A stretch of 47,864 nucleotides of DNA from the NCBI GenBank assembly GCA_003153555.1, contig PLZS01000207.1, forward strand, positions 1,291 to 49,154, read 5' to 3'. The DNA comes from Candidatus Melainabacteria bacterium. Lineage in GTDB: Bacteria > Cyanobacteriota > Vampirovibrionia > Obscuribacterales > Obscuribacteraceae. Made by a program: the position numbers and the translations under genes. Below are positions 7,989 to 17,622 of the stretch, piece by piece (within the stretch, counting starts at the first letter, position 1; each line of letters starts with the position of its first letter). The notes under the pieces are model-generated. The model saw only the letters and a program-made list of their open reading frames with translations. It ran no database searches and was not told where the DNA came from.

Positions 7989-9272
7989 ATGCAATCAGGT
8001 TCAGTTGGACTGTCCCAGAAATTGTCCAGGCCTATAGATGGTGCTTCTTTGGTGGCAGCGTCACCGCAAGGCAGCCTCGGTAAGTGGACTCAGATCTCTG
8101 TACATAACAAAGACGGACTAGCTTCTGTTGTGAATGAATGCGTCGCTGCACGGGCGGCGATTTTGACTGGTCCATATCGAGCCTTGCCACGTGCTGCAAA
8201 TGACGACCGCGAGTTTGTATTTGTCGACATGACCGGGGCCAAGTTGATTCTCGATCACGAACCGCAAGATCAAGTCATATCTGTTCAAACCGGCATCACA
8301 CTGCAGGAGCTAAACGCTTATCTGATGCCGTTTGGTCAGTGGTTTCCAGTCAGTGCACCAGCGGACAGTACATTGATTGATATTATAAATCGCGGTGATG
8401 GTGGACTCCTTGAGCATGGTTTTGGTGCGGTCCGCGATCTGATTCTTGGTCTCGAATTGGTCACTGGCAGCGGTGCCGCCATTAAATCTGGTGGCAAGGT
8501 TGTTAAGAATGTTACCGGCTATGATACGACGAAACTCTTTGTCGGATCGCATGCCACGCTGGCGATAGCACATGCCGCACATCTGCGCTTGTTTGCGCGC
8601 CCTGAAGGAAGTGTCAATGTAATTTTCAACAGTCCAAATCCGCAAGATCTTCTGTTGATTGCCAACGACTTGATCGGGGCAGATTTGTCGCTCACATGCG
8701 TCGAATTGATCGATTTTGGTGCCATCTTATTAAATCCACGACTGTCGGAAAGCACACTGAAGTTCGTTCAACGATTGAAGCCTTACGGTTTGCTAGTGCG
8801 AGTTTCAGGGCATGACGATCTGCTCAAAGAAATTCTTCCTCAAGTGCGCAGCTTCAAAAAGGAGAGCGTTGCCAACGTTGAAATTCCGATTGCGAATGCA
8901 GATAATTTGATCGAACTTTGTTCGGTGCCGCGATATCCTTCATTGGAACTTTCAGCCAGCGTATCCGAAATGACTTATATCTTTAACGAGTGGTGGTGCA
9001 GTGTTGGTTCGCCGTTTTTCCAGTATCGTCCCGCAACAGGACGCACTTTTTTCTATCCCCGAGATCTGAATTTGTATATTGAGTTGACTGAATCTCTGCG
9101 GTCCTTCTTAGTTAAGAAAGGGGCACCGAGTACGGTGGCGTTTGCGGCAACGGAGTACGAGTACGAAATTGAATATTTGGCACCAGATGTAAAAGAGATT
9201 GGTCAGATTAAAGCGGCAATTAAAGAGCGCTTCGACCCTTCTCAATGTCTCAATCCACTCGCTGCTCTATAG
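7989..9272 (+). CDS. glcE: Glycolate oxidase FAD-binding subunit-like protein
   Basis: FAD-binding PCMH-type oxidoreductase resembling GlcE, the second flavin subunit of glycolate dehydrogenase, which makes glyoxylate. The middle shows GFGAVRDLILGLELV (~143-157) and GGKVVKNVTGYDTTKLFVGS (~165-184), both strongly conserved in GlcE. The C terminus ends with the vanillyl-alcohol-oxidase-like KAAIKERFDPSQCLNPL signature. The usual Gly-rich FAD pyrophosphate loop near the N terminus is replaced by a TGPYRALPRAAN stretch, so this part is atypical. glcF follows after 28 bases. No glcD is in the window, so the catalytic flavin subunit must be elsewhere or this pair works alone, perhaps on lactate or another 2-hydroxyacid. 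Confidence 0.85.
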   Translation: MQSGSVGLSQKLSRPIDGASLVAASPQGSLGKWTQISVHNKDGLASVVNECVAARAAILTGPYRALPRAANDDREFVFVDMTGAKLILDHEPQDQVISVQTGITLQELNAYLMPFGQWFPVSAPADSTLIDIINRGDGGLLEHGFGAVRDLILGLELVTGSGAAIKSGGKVVKNVTGYDTTKLFVGSHATLAIAHAAHLRLFARPEGSVNVIFNSPNPQDLLLIANDLIGADLSLTCVELIDFGAILLNPRLSESTLKFVQRLKPYGLLVRVSGHDDLLKEILPQVRSFKKESVANVEIPIANADNLIELCSVPRYPSLELSASVSEMTYIFNEWWCSVGSPFFQYRPATGRTFFYPRDLNLYIELTESLRSFLVKKGAPSTVAFAATEYEYEIEYLAPDVKEIGQIKAAIKERFDPSQCLNPLAAL

Positions 9273-9300
9273 CGCACACGAAGCGCTTATAATAAACAAG

Positions 9301-10683
9301 ATGTCCGAAATTTCCAGCAAAGCAAATCAACCAACTGGCGTGATCGACAAGCAACTGCTTGACGCTTGTATCCATTGCGGCTTGTGCTTGCCTGCTTGTC
9401 CAACCTATCTTGCCACTGGGCGCGAGATGGAATCGCCGCGCGGGCGCATCTACTTACTCTCGCAATGGAATGACGGAACCCTGCCGCTTGATTCACGCCT
9501 GGCCGAACATATTGATTCTTGCCTCGGCTGTTTTGGTTGTCAGACTGCCTGTCCGTCCGGTGTCGACTACGCAAACATCCTGGAGCAAGCCCGACCGCAC
9601 ATATCTGCAAGGAAGCCTGGCTATCAGCGTTTTGCTATGCGCTTCGGCTTTAAAAGTCTGCTGCCAAATTATCCAAGATTACACATGCTTGCGAGCCTAA
9701 TGCGTAAATGGCAGAGTCTCAATGGCAGCGAAATGCTGCGCAAGCTCGCAGGTGTAAAACCGAATCAAGCAATTGCCGGAAATGCTCCTCTCGCTCTAAA
9801 TCCACTCCGCAAGCTCTTCTACCGTCTTTGGCAATGCGATGCATTGTTGCCTCAAATTCCCTCATTTAAACCTCTGCCGAAAAAATCTTGGAAGTCCGGC
9901 GAGAAGAGAGGTACTGTTCAGCTATTTGCTGGATGTGTAATGGATGTCTTTTATAACTCTGTCAACCACGCCTCGATTGATTTGCTTCAGGCCCAAGGTC
10001 AGGTTGTCGAGGTTCCAGAGCAGACTTGTTGTGGTGCGCTGGCTGCCCATGCCGGCGAGACGGACATTATGCTGGCGCTCGCCAAGCGCAACATCCGCTC
10101 TCTTGAGCCAACTAAAGGACCGATTGTTGTCACCTCAGCCGGTTGCGGCGCAATGATGAAACAATATGGCGAACATTTCCACAATGATGAAGAGTGGGGC
10201 GCTCGTGCCGCTGCAATTTCGGACCGCATCGTCGATATTACCGAAGAATTGGCGAAGCATCCATTTGAGCGCAAGGACAGTGCGAAGGATATTCCAGCGC
10301 TAAAGATCGCTTATCATGCTGCTTGCCATCTGGCTCACGCTCAAAATATCAGAGAAGCGCCGCAGAAGCTGCTGCTGGATTTCGCTGTTGATGTAAACGC
10401 GACGAGCTCGACCTCGAATAAAATTGAACTTATCCCGTTGCGTGAAGCCGAACATTGCTGCGGTAGCGCCGGTATATACAATCTACTGCACACTGAATTG
10501 AGCATGGAAGTGCTAAATCGAAAGATGGATTTCATCGCCGAGAGTGGTGCAGATACCGTCGTTACGACCAATCCAGGCTGCATGTTGCAGATTACTGCGG
10601 GCGTTAAGCAACGCCGACTGCCCGTGCAGGTACTTCATCTCTGCGAGCTTTTGCGGGATGCATACTGCGTAAAAGACAACTAG
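9301..10683 (+). CDS. glcF: Glycolate oxidase iron-sulfur subunit
   Basis: Iron-sulfur subunit that passes electrons from the flavin subunits to the membrane quinone pool. Two 4Fe-4S ferredoxin-like clusters are visible: C23, C26, C29, C33 (CIHCGLCLPACP) and C74, C77, C80, C84 (CLGCFGCQTACP). Two CCG domains follow, with CCGALAAHAGE (~247) and CCGSAGIYNL (~394), as in GlcF and heterodisulfide-reductase subunits. The frame is open back to 9199, but that would overlap glcE by 74 bases; ATG 9301 gives the standard N terminus (MSEISSKANQ). Forms an operon with glcE. Confidence 0.92.
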   Translation: MSEISSKANQPTGVIDKQLLDACIHCGLCLPACPTYLATGREMESPRGRIYLLSQWNDGTLPLDSRLAEHIDSCLGCFGCQTACPSGVDYANILEQARPHISARKPGYQRFAMRFGFKSLLPNYPRLHMLASLMRKWQSLNGSEMLRKLAGVKPNQAIAGNAPLALNPLRKLFYRLWQCDALLPQIPSFKPLPKKSWKSGEKRGTVQLFAGCVMDVFYNSVNHASIDLLQAQGQVVEVPEQTCCGALAAHAGETDIMLALAKRNIRSLEPTKGPIVVTSAGCGAMMKQYGEHFHNDEEWGARAAAISDRIVDITEELAKHPFERKDSAKDIPALKIAYHAACHLAHAQNIREAPQKLLLDFAVDVNATSSTSNKIELIPLREAEHCCGSAGIYNLLHTELSMEVLNRKMDFIAESGADTVVTTNPGCMLQITAGVKQRRLPVQVLHLCELLRDAYCVKDN

Positions 10684-10835
10684 GTTGCCAATTACTATTC
10701 CTTGTTTAAGGTCGCTTTATAACTCGAAATGAGCCATCAGGGCGCATTCGCAAACGACTATAATTAACTGAAGGCAGATGCAGCGACCCATTATTCCTGA
10801 ATATCAGGGACGTATAGGTTGGTTTCAGTTGAATC

Positions 10836-10851
10836 AAGGAGACGAAACTTG
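10836..10851 (+). promoter_or_regulatory. Ribosome binding site fixing the rnd start at TTG 10849
   Basis: AAGGAG at 10836-10841 lies 7 bases before TTG 10849. The earlier in-frame TTG at 10819 has no such site, so 10849 is the preferred start. Confidence 0.7.
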
Positions 10852-11502
10852 TCTACAGAGGTGGTGGTGAAAAATCGTAAGCCAGAGCTGTTCGAGCGCG
10901 ATTTACCCGAAGAAAGGCTCAATCATTATTTGACCAAGCAGTGCATTGCGGTCGATACCGAAACGCGTGGCTTGATTGTGCCGAGAGACCGATTGTGTTT
11001 GGTGCAAATTTGTGACGAGGAAGGACTGGTAACATTCGTGCGCTTCCAACATTTGAGTGATTTACCGCGCGAGAATTCCAACTTGAAGAAATTGATGGAA
11101 GCACCGCAGGTTATGAAGCTGTTTCACTTCGCTCGCTTTGACGTGGCCGTGATGAAGCATTATTTGAATGCTACAGTCAATCCGATTTGGTGCACAAAAA
11201 TCGCTTCAAAGCTTGTGCGCACATATACCGATCGTCACAGCTTGAAAGATTTGACCCGTGAATTGCTGCAACTTGAGATGGATAAAAGTGACCAGTCGAG
11301 TGATTGGGCGAAGCCCGATTTGACCGATTCACAACTGGAATATGCGGCAAATGATGTTCGTAATCTGCACGCACTACAGACGAAACTTCGCTATTTGCTG
11401 GAACGCGAGGATCGCATGCATCTTGCTGAGCGCCTGTTTCAAGCACTGCCGATAGTTTGTGAAATGGATTTGCGCGGCTGGAAAGATATTTTTGAGCACT
11501 AG
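10849..11502 (+). CDS. rnd: Short RNase D-like 3'-5' exoribonuclease
   Basis: DEDDy-family exonuclease. Metal-binding acids are visible: D36 and E38 in AVDTETRGL, D98 in FARFDVAVM, and Y165 plus D169 in YAANDVRNLH. The protein (217 aa) ends after the exonuclease domain and lacks the HRDC domains of Escherichia coli RNase D, as in the short cyanobacterial type. It probably trims 3' ends of tRNA or other RNAs. A TATAAT at 10759-10764 could be the -10 box of its promoter, with no clear -35. gcvPB follows after 41 bases on the same strand. Confidence 0.87.
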   Translation: MSTEVVVKNRKPELFERDLPEERLNHYLTKQCIAVDTETRGLIVPRDRLCLVQICDEEGLVTFVRFQHLSDLPRENSNLKKLMEAPQVMKLFHFARFDVAVMKHYLNATVNPIWCTKIASKLVRTYTDRHSLKDLTRELLQLEMDKSDQSSDWAKPDLTDSQLEYAANDVRNLHALQTKLRYLLEREDRMHLAERLFQALPIVCEMDLRGWKDIFEH

Positions 11503-11543
11503 ATTTTGGTCATCGTTAGTGGAAGTCGAACTGGAGCAATGAG

Positions 11544-13001
11544 ATGGAAAAACTGATCTACGAGAAATCCCGCAAAGGAAGAACGAGCACTATTCTTCCT
11601 CAGTCAGGAGTTCCTGAAAAGCAGCTGTCGGACTTCTTACCGGCGAAGTTCATCCGCAAAGTTCCAGCAGCTTTGCCTGAAGTTAGCGAACTGGAAAACA
11701 TGCGGCACTTCGTTCGTCTTTCGCACTTGAATCATTGCATTGAGAGTGGCTTCTATCCACTTGGTTCTTGCACTATGAAGTACAACCCTAAAGTCAACGA
11801 TGCCATGGCTGCGCTCGAAGGATTTCGCGAGTTGCATCCCTATCAGCCAGAAGATCAAATTCAAGGGGCACTCGAACTGATCTGGGAATTGCAAGAGAAG
11901 ATTGCGGCGATTGTCGGACTTCCATCTGTAACCTTGCAGCCGGCTGCCGGTGCTCATGGCGAGATGACCGGACTTTTGATCATCAAAGCGTACTTCGAAG
12001 CGCAAGGCGATCACAAGCGTACGAAGGTCATTGTTCCCGATACCGCGCATGGTACCAACCCGGCTACTGCAGCTTTGGCAGGGTTTGAAGTTGTTGAAAT
12101 TAAATCCAACGTCCGTGGATTGGTGGATATTGACGCGCTCAAGGCTGTGCTTGGTCCGGACACGGCAGCAATCATGTTGACCAATCCGAATACCCTCGGC
12201 TTGTTCGAAGAGGAAATTCTGACCGTTCAAAAACTTGTGCACGAAGCTGGCGGTTTGTTGTATTACGATGGTGCCAATCTCAACGCGATCATGGGTCTGG
12301 TGCGGCCAGGCGATATGGGCTTCGATGTCTGCCACTTGAACCTGCACAAGACCTTCTCCACGCCTCATGGCGGCGGTGGACCTGGTGGCTGCGCAGTAGC
12401 AGTCAGACAAAAGCTTGAGCCTTTCCTGCCCAAGCCCACGGTGCGTCGTGAGGAAAATCGTTTTACGCTCGATTGGAATCGACCCCAATCGATCGGTAAG
12501 GTCAAAGGATTCTATGGCAACTTTGGTATTCTGGTTCGCGCTTACACTTACATCATGGCACACGGCAGAGACGGTCTGTGTCAAGTTTCACGTGACGCCA
12601 TTCTCAGTGCTAACTACTTAAAGGAACGCTTGAAGCGAAACTTTGTTGTCGCTTACGGACAGCCTTGCATGCATGAATTTGTTCTTTCTGGAAGCAGGCA
12701 AAAAGAACGTGGTGTGGCGACGACTAACATCGCTAAGCGCATGCTCGACTATGGAGTCCACGCGCCTACAGTCTACTTCCCGCTTGTCGTGCCCGAAGCG
12801 ATGATGATTGAGCCGACTGAAACTGAATCCAAAGAAACCTTAGACGAGTTCGTAGAGATAATGCTGGCCATTGACGAAGAGACCAAGACCAAACCGGAAT
12901 TTGTCCGCGCCGCACCACATACGACACCAGTCGGGAGATTGGATGAAGCTCTGGCGGCACGCAAACCAAACCTGCGCTGGGAACCAACTCCTAAGGACTA
13001 A
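11544..13001 (+). CDS. gcvPB: Glycine dehydrogenase (decarboxylating) subunit 2
   Basis: PLP-dependent C-terminal half of the glycine cleavage P protein in organisms that split it into GcvPA and GcvPB. It decarboxylates glycine and loads the aminomethyl group on the H protein. The PLP lysine is K269 in NLHKTFSTPHGGGGPG. Upstream conserved blocks include FYPLGSCTMKYNPK (~69-82), TLQPAAGAHGEMTG (~130) and VPDTAHGTNPA (~163). Length (485 aa) fits the subunit. ATG 11544 is preceded by GGAG at good spacing. gcvPA, gcvT and gcvH are not in the window. Confidence 0.95.
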   Translation: MEKLIYEKSRKGRTSTILPQSGVPEKQLSDFLPAKFIRKVPAALPEVSELENMRHFVRLSHLNHCIESGFYPLGSCTMKYNPKVNDAMAALEGFRELHPYQPEDQIQGALELIWELQEKIAAIVGLPSVTLQPAAGAHGEMTGLLIIKAYFEAQGDHKRTKVIVPDTAHGTNPATAALAGFEVVEIKSNVRGLVDIDALKAVLGPDTAAIMLTNPNTLGLFEEEILTVQKLVHEAGGLLYYDGANLNAIMGLVRPGDMGFDVCHLNLHKTFSTPHGGGGPGGCAVAVRQKLEPFLPKPTVRREENRFTLDWNRPQSIGKVKGFYGNFGILVRAYTYIMAHGRDGLCQVSRDAILSANYLKERLKRNFVVAYGQPCMHEFVLSGSRQKERGVATTNIAKRMLDYGVHAPTVYFPLVVPEAMMIEPTETESKETLDEFVEIMLAIDEETKTKPEFVRAAPHTTPVGRLDEALAARKPNLRWEPTPKD

Positions 13002-13068
13002 GGACTACTCGAAAATGCAGCGAAATACGTAGTTCCAAGCACGCAGGATGCGTGCGCTCCGCTTTCTT

Positions 13069-13674
13069 TTAAAATACGTTGCGATATTCGATTTGGAACT
13101 TCACGTACGTCAGCTTTTCTTTCAATCTGGCAATCTCTCGCTTCGTTCCTTTGATTGGTGCCAGGCATGCCAGAGCAATCGCGTTTATGAACAGAAGTGG
13201 TGTCAGAGACATTAGTAGTTTTGTCATCTCATCGCCTATATAGCCGTTGTAGGCGCGCATAGCGATGTAGAATCCGAAAAGGTTGGCGCTTAAAAATATG
13301 CCGCAGTGTATGTATAGAAAAATTCGTTCTCGAGCCAGTAGAACAATTAACTTAGCTAGCTCTTCTTTGAGTTCTTGAGGAACGTCTGTCTTTGGCTTGG
13401 CAAAACTGGGTGCCTTTTGCGGTGCTCTCTGCAGTACCTGAGTCTTCACGCCATTGGCATGATCTGCTGATTGCACCATCGGACCCGGGCTCCGATGCGC
13501 CGCGAACGACTGGGCAAAATTGCGGTTGTCTTGAGCTGCTGCCTGGCGGGCCTTGCCCGGAGCTCCACATTCACCGCAGAATCTGGCAGTAATTTCGAGC
13601 GCTGTCGAGCAGTGAACGCAAGTATCAACAGAATGGCCGGCGAAGTTGTGATTTGAGGATAAGCTGAGCGCCAT
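13069..13674 (-). CDS. Zinc-ribbon membrane protein of unknown function
   Basis: Function not recognised. The N terminus has a zinc-ribbon knuckle pair, C19-x2-C22 and C33-x2-C36 (CVHC and CGEC). A Gln/Ala/Pro-rich linker (~40-105) leads to two hydrophobic segments (~117-138 and ~150-170), then a basic amphipathic tail. The layout suggests a cytoplasmic zinc ribbon tethered to the inner membrane. A second protein of the same design is at 39143-39697. It lies convergent to gcvPB and 67 bases away. Confidence 0.7.
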   Translation of the reverse strand: MALSLSSNHNFAGHSVDTCVHCSTALEITARFCGECGAPGKARQAAAQDNRNFAQSFAAHRSPGPMVQSADHANGVKTQVLQRAPQKAPSFAKPKTDVPQELKEELAKLIVLLARERIFLYIHCGIFLSANLFGFYIAMRAYNGYIGDEMTKLLMSLTPLLFINAIALACLAPIKGTKREIARLKEKLTYVKFQIEYRNVF

Positions 13675-13951
13675 CTTGGTGTCGTTACCTGAGCGTGTGG
13701 AATGGTGACTGGTCTACCGTGATCCCTTCAGTAACCTATAGAGCCCGCTGAAAAAGGCTTGGAACTATGATATGCCTGATTCGCAAAAACTCCAGTTGAA
13801 TTAATCGCTCACCGTCGTCTTTAGTGGTGCTTTCACCATGGAGGGACGCCGGAATTCCTTACTTAACGCTCTGGAATTATTACATCAGTATGAAGAACAC
13901 GCAAGCATCTGCAACTGTGTGCAACGAAAACTTGGATAAGTATTCGATCAC

Positions 13952-15493
13952 CTAGACCCTGTTGGAAAGCTTGGCGGCTGCTTTGAAAAGGTTGATTGCC
14001 GCATGAGGATTGAACTTACCCTCAGTGAATACTTCTTTGAGGATAGCGTTGCTGATGATGGCGTTGTTTTTGAGCAGAAGTCTTTGCGCGTAAGGCATTG
14101 ATGCGTCGATGAAGTTGAACTGAGGATTGATTGAGAGAGCTACGCCTTCAAGAGTTAGCAAAGCCCGCATCACGTATGTAAAGTCCGTCGGCAAGCGGAA
14201 TGGATAGCGGTAGCAGACTTCAGAGAAGTCAAAAAGCATTTTACGGAAGCGAACTTTGTTCATGCCCTCGGCAAAACGAGTGTCGATTATCGGCGACAGG
14301 TCGTTAAACAAAGCGTCCCGATCAACATCGGCATTCAAGAAACCCATTCCTACAAAGTCGTCTACCAGACTTCTGTAGTCCCTCTGGATTACGTGTACAA
14401 GAGCGTTTACGAGATGTTGTTTGAGCTCAGGTGTGAGTCTGCCGACCATGCCAAAATCAAATATGCCGATCCGTCCATCAGGCATCAAACGCATGTTGCC
14501 TGGATGTGGGTCAGCGTGAAAGAAGCCGTCTTCGAGGAGCTGCCGCAGATAGAAGTCAGCACCGATGCGGGTGACCTCATCAGTCGTCATACCGAGATCG
14601 TGAATCGCTTCGATGTCAGTTATCCGGGTACCTGGTATATATTCGATGGTCAGAACGCGCCTGCCGGTAAGCCGCCAGACGATGCGGGGAATGCAGATGC
14701 GGTCTAGGTTGCGGAAGTTATGTCGGAAACGATCCGCGTTTCTGCCTTCCCTGATGTAATCAATCTCTTCGAAGATCGTGCGCGCAAATTCGTCCACAAC
14801 CCCCGGCCAGTCTGTATGTCGGCACAAGTTTGGATAGTTCATTACTTCGTCGGCGACAGCGGCCAGTATCTGGATGTCGGCAGCAATGATTAGAGGCAGA
14901 CCTGGTCTTTGTACCTTCACGACCACATCTCGACCGTCTTTCAAAACCGCGCGATAGGCTTGCGACAAGCTGGCCGCTGCGATCGGTATGGAATCGAATG
15001 AGGCATAAAGTTCCTCTGGCACTGCGCCTAACTCGCGGGCAATTGTCTCTCGTGCAATATCAGTCGGAAAGGGGTCGACGTTTTCTTGCAGAACAGCCAG
15101 CTCAAGCATCGCCGGCAGCGGCATTAAGTCTGCACGTGTGGAAAGGGTCTGTCCGATTTTTATAAAGGTAGGTCCAAGATCATGCAGTTGCTTGCATAAA
15201 CGACGTCCTAAAAGCCGCAGTTGATCATATTGCGCTCTGGTTAGCGCCGCCTCTTCCGAATCAATGTTCGCCGCTGAATCTTTTGAGAGTCTGTCGAACT
15301 CTTGCGTGTGATGACGGGAAAAGCCGCGCACTGACCAAATAATCATCCAAACAATAGGGAAGACTCGCAGCGCAGCCTTGTAGCCCTGGATGCGTTGAAT
15401 ACGCCAAAATACGCGCCACCACGAAACAATCAATCTACTGACGGTTACGTCACTGAATGCTTCACTAATTGGATTGAATCCAGCATTATCCAT
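13952..15493 (-). CDS. AarF/UbiB (ABC1) family atypical kinase
   Basis: ABC1-type protein kinase-like ATPase; relatives act in quinone or prenyl-lipid metabolism. Motifs: KIGQ at 112-115 (FIKIGQTLSTRADLMP), Ala-rich loop AAASLSQAYRA (~172-182) replacing the Gly-rich loop, catalytic Lys193 in VVVKVQRPGLP, HADPHPGN with D328, and DFG at 346-348. Length (513 aa) is typical. ATG 15493 is chosen. The C-terminal region is hydrophobic/amphipathic. It stands alone on the minus strand with about 250 bases free on each side. Substrate cannot be told. Confidence 0.92.
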   Translation of the reverse strand: MDNAGFNPISEAFSDVTVSRLIVSWWRVFWRIQRIQGYKAALRVFPIVWMIIWSVRGFSRHHTQEFDRLSKDSAANIDSEEAALTRAQYDQLRLLGRRLCKQLHDLGPTFIKIGQTLSTRADLMPLPAMLELAVLQENVDPFPTDIARETIARELGAVPEELYASFDSIPIAAASLSQAYRAVLKDGRDVVVKVQRPGLPLIIAADIQILAAVADEVMNYPNLCRHTDWPGVVDEFARTIFEEIDYIREGRNADRFRHNFRNLDRICIPRIVWRLTGRRVLTIEYIPGTRITDIEAIHDLGMTTDEVTRIGADFYLRQLLEDGFFHADPHPGNMRLMPDGRIGIFDFGMVGRLTPELKQHLVNALVHVIQRDYRSLVDDFVGMGFLNADVDRDALFNDLSPIIDTRFAEGMNKVRFRKMLFDFSEVCYRYPFRLPTDFTYVMRALLTLEGVALSINPQFNFIDASMPYAQRLLLKNNAIISNAILKEVFTEGKFNPHAAINLFKAAAKLSNRV

Positions 15494-15740
15494 GTTTGAA
15501 CTTTGCCAACGCCTTCGCTTTTGAACCTGCTCTTGACCTCTAGTTTAAGCGTATCGCAACCGTTGTCAGAAGCGTGGAACATAAATTTTAGTTTCTATTG
15601 CTGATCCTGCGAAATCGCAGTTGCTGTAACTCATACGCGCGGCTCGATCACGAGTAAAAATGACAATTATTGGGTCTCTAAATTGACCGCAATTTTAAGT
15701 TACTGAGATCAGCTGCAACTTGTGTTTACAATGCCTGGTT

Positions 15741-16466
15741 TTAACGCTGCTTCAAAGCAGCGTATTGGGCAGCGATGATTTCTTTAATACCTTTATCTGC
15801 AAGGGCCATAAGTTCGGGCACCTTGTTGTTGTCGAAAGGTTTGGTCTCGGCTGTGATTTGCAGCTCTAGCACCTTGCCTGATTCGGTCAGGACAATGTTG
15901 CTGTCCATCTCGGCCTGGGCATCTTCGTGGTAATTAGGATCAAGGAGGAGTTGGTCTTTGACCTGGCAAATGCTCACCGCAGCCATATGCTCAAGTAACG
16001 GCAGATCATCCCAAACACCGGACTTTCGCAATTTAAGTAAGGCATCATAAAGAGCAAGGAAACCGGCACTAATCGCTGCGACTCGTGTGCCGCCATCCGC
16101 CTGAAGCACGTCGCAGTCGATGGTGATCGTGCGTTCGCCTAGAGCTCTGCGGTCAACAACCGCTCGCAGACATCGCCCAATCAATCTTTGGATTTCGCTC
16201 GTCCGACCGGAAGGTTGCCCGCGCGTTACTTCGCGCGTCGAACGCACCAGTGTCGAGCCAGGCAAAAGTGAGTATTCAGCTGTGATCCAGCCTTCGCCCT
16301 TGCCGATTAGAAACGCCGGAACGCGCTCTTCAATCTTTGCTGTCGTGAATAATTTTGTGTCACCAAACTCGACTAGAACGGAGCCGTCGGCGTTTTTGGT
16401 GAAGTGTCTTGTGAACTTTATCGGTCTGAGTTGATCCCACTGCCGATTGTCTCGCCGCCGGAACAT
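15741..16466 (-). CDS. rph: Ribonuclease PH
   Basis: Phosphorolytic 3'-5' exonuclease that trims the 3' end of tRNA precursors. The family opening R-x-W-D-Q-L-R-P appears as NRQWDQLRPIKFTRHF, followed by GEGWITAEYSLLPGST, RSTREVTRGQPSGRTSEIQRLIGRCLRAVVD-like core (written here in part: REVTRGQPSGRTSEIQRL), and TITIDCDVLQADGGTR. The C terminus has the E-x-Q-x-T-A-E pattern (ELQITAE). Length 241 aa is normal. Follows the DUF2993-like gene on the same strand with 77 bases between. Confidence 0.96.
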   Translation of the reverse strand: MFRRRDNRQWDQLRPIKFTRHFTKNADGSVLVEFGDTKLFTTAKIEERVPAFLIGKGEGWITAEYSLLPGSTLVRSTREVTRGQPSGRTSEIQRLIGRCLRAVVDRRALGERTITIDCDVLQADGGTRVAAISAGFLALYDALLKLRKSGVWDDLPLLEHMAAVSICQVKDQLLLDPNYHEDAQAEMDSNIVLTESGKVLELQITAETKPFDNNKVPELMALADKGIKEIIAAQYAALKQR

Positions 16467-16543
16467 TCACACTCGCTTTCTACTAGAATCGATACCAGAC
16501 TCAAATATAACCGCCCAACATCCCTAAAGTATATGGTCGGGAA

Positions 16544-17596
16544 TTATTCGGCTGCTGCAAGTTGCTGACCAAACCGCAACCGACTAATCTTCGCTGTGCC
16601 CTTCAGACTGAACTGTTTGCCAGGCACGACCTTCAAATCGGTGAAGCTGAATTGAATATCATCAGACCTGCCTCCCCAACTTGCCAAGCCATTCATTTTT
16701 TTCACAAGCATCTCAGACAAAGACGCCGAGATCTCACTGCCGTTTGTGTTCAGATGCGTGTCACTGACTGCAATCCAACCATTCTCCAGCCCCAGTTTTG
16801 CGTTCAACTCCAGAGGCAATGGCATGCCAATTCCACCCAATCCAACGTTGGCTTGAGTCGTGATTGAGATGCGATTTTGTTTGAGCAGGGATACAGCAGC
16901 GCCATTCAGCGTGATACCAAAGCTGGAGGCATTGGCTCCCAGCAGGCTGGCCAGCATGCCTACTTTTTTGTTGGCCGTGACGGATAACCGTTCGAGCGTT
17001 TGCGGTGAACTCAAAAATGAGTTCAGACTTTGTTGACTGACAACAGCTGAGACTTCAGCATCTACAGGCGTTTTGAATTGCAGGACTTTGTCGTTTCTCA
17101 TCAGTAATGGATCGAAAGACATGTCTCCTTGTGCGTTCAAATTTAGTTGATCGAAAACAAACATTTGAAAGTGGCCGCCATTGACGTTGATTCCTAGGGA
17201 CTTGACAGTCCCCCCTTTCATGTCCAAATCCCCGGCGGTGACGCGCAACTTATCTATTGTTGAACCCTGTAAGCGGGCATCATCGATCTCCAGATCCACT
17301 TTTCCGAACGACCCATTGGTGATATCCAGAAATGATAATGGCGGCGCTGCTGGCTGGGAAGGTGCGATCGCCTGTGGCTGCACCAACGTCTCAGGTTGAG
17401 TAGGTGCGACTTGGTTTTGTTCAACCGAGCCCGGTATTATCGCTGCTGGTGTTTGAGCCAGTACGTCTAAGTTGACTGAGAGCGCGATTGCAAAGGCCAG
17501 GGATAAGACCAACCTGATTGTATTTCTAACCATTCCTTGCTTAACATTGCCTTTTCCGGCTCGAGTGGTGGGGGTGATGCCAATGTTGCCAATCAT
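16544..17596 (-). CDS. Exported DUF2993/LmeA-like protein
   Basis: Resembles DUF2993 (LmeA-type) lipid-binding or cell-envelope proteins that are common in cyanobacteria and actinobacteria. Hydrophobic signal segment at ~26-45 (after MVRNTIRLVLSLAFAIALS), then a Pro/Gln-rich linker to ~88. From ~90 come repeated beta-strand motifs such as IDDARLQGSTIDKLRV, GTVKSLGINVNGG, LSVTANKK, GIGMPLPLELNAKLGLENG and KGTAKISRLRFG, typical of this fold. ATG 17596 has AGGA eight bases upstream; the inner Met 22 (17533) would give a more usual signal peptide but AAGGA sits directly against it. Location probably periplasm or inner-membrane surface; function inferred. Confidence 0.75.
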   Translation of the reverse strand: MIGNIGITPTTRAGKGNVKQGMVRNTIRLVLSLAFAIALSVNLDVLAQTPAAIIPGSVEQNQVAPTQPETLVQPQAIAPSQPAAPPLSFLDITNGSFGKVDLEIDDARLQGSTIDKLRVTAGDLDMKGGTVKSLGINVNGGHFQMFVFDQLNLNAQGDMSFDPLLMRNDKVLQFKTPVDAEVSAVVSQQSLNSFLSSPQTLERLSVTANKKVGMLASLLGANASSFGITLNGAAVSLLKQNRISITTQANVGLGGIGMPLPLELNAKLGLENGWIAVSDTHLNTNGSEISASLSEMLVKKMNGLASWGGRSDDIQFSFTDLKVVPGKQFSLKGTAKISRLRFGQQLAAAE

Positions 17597-17622
17597 TTAT
17601 TAGTCCTAAAATTGATGTAGAT

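Noticed and set aside
9199..9300. Upstream extension of glcF
   Set aside because: It would overlap glcE by 74 bases and adds residues foreign to GlcF; ATG 9301 gives the standard N terminus.
11503..11543. Glycine riboswitch before gcvPB
   Set aside because: Only 41 bases separate rnd and gcvPB, too short for the aptamer.
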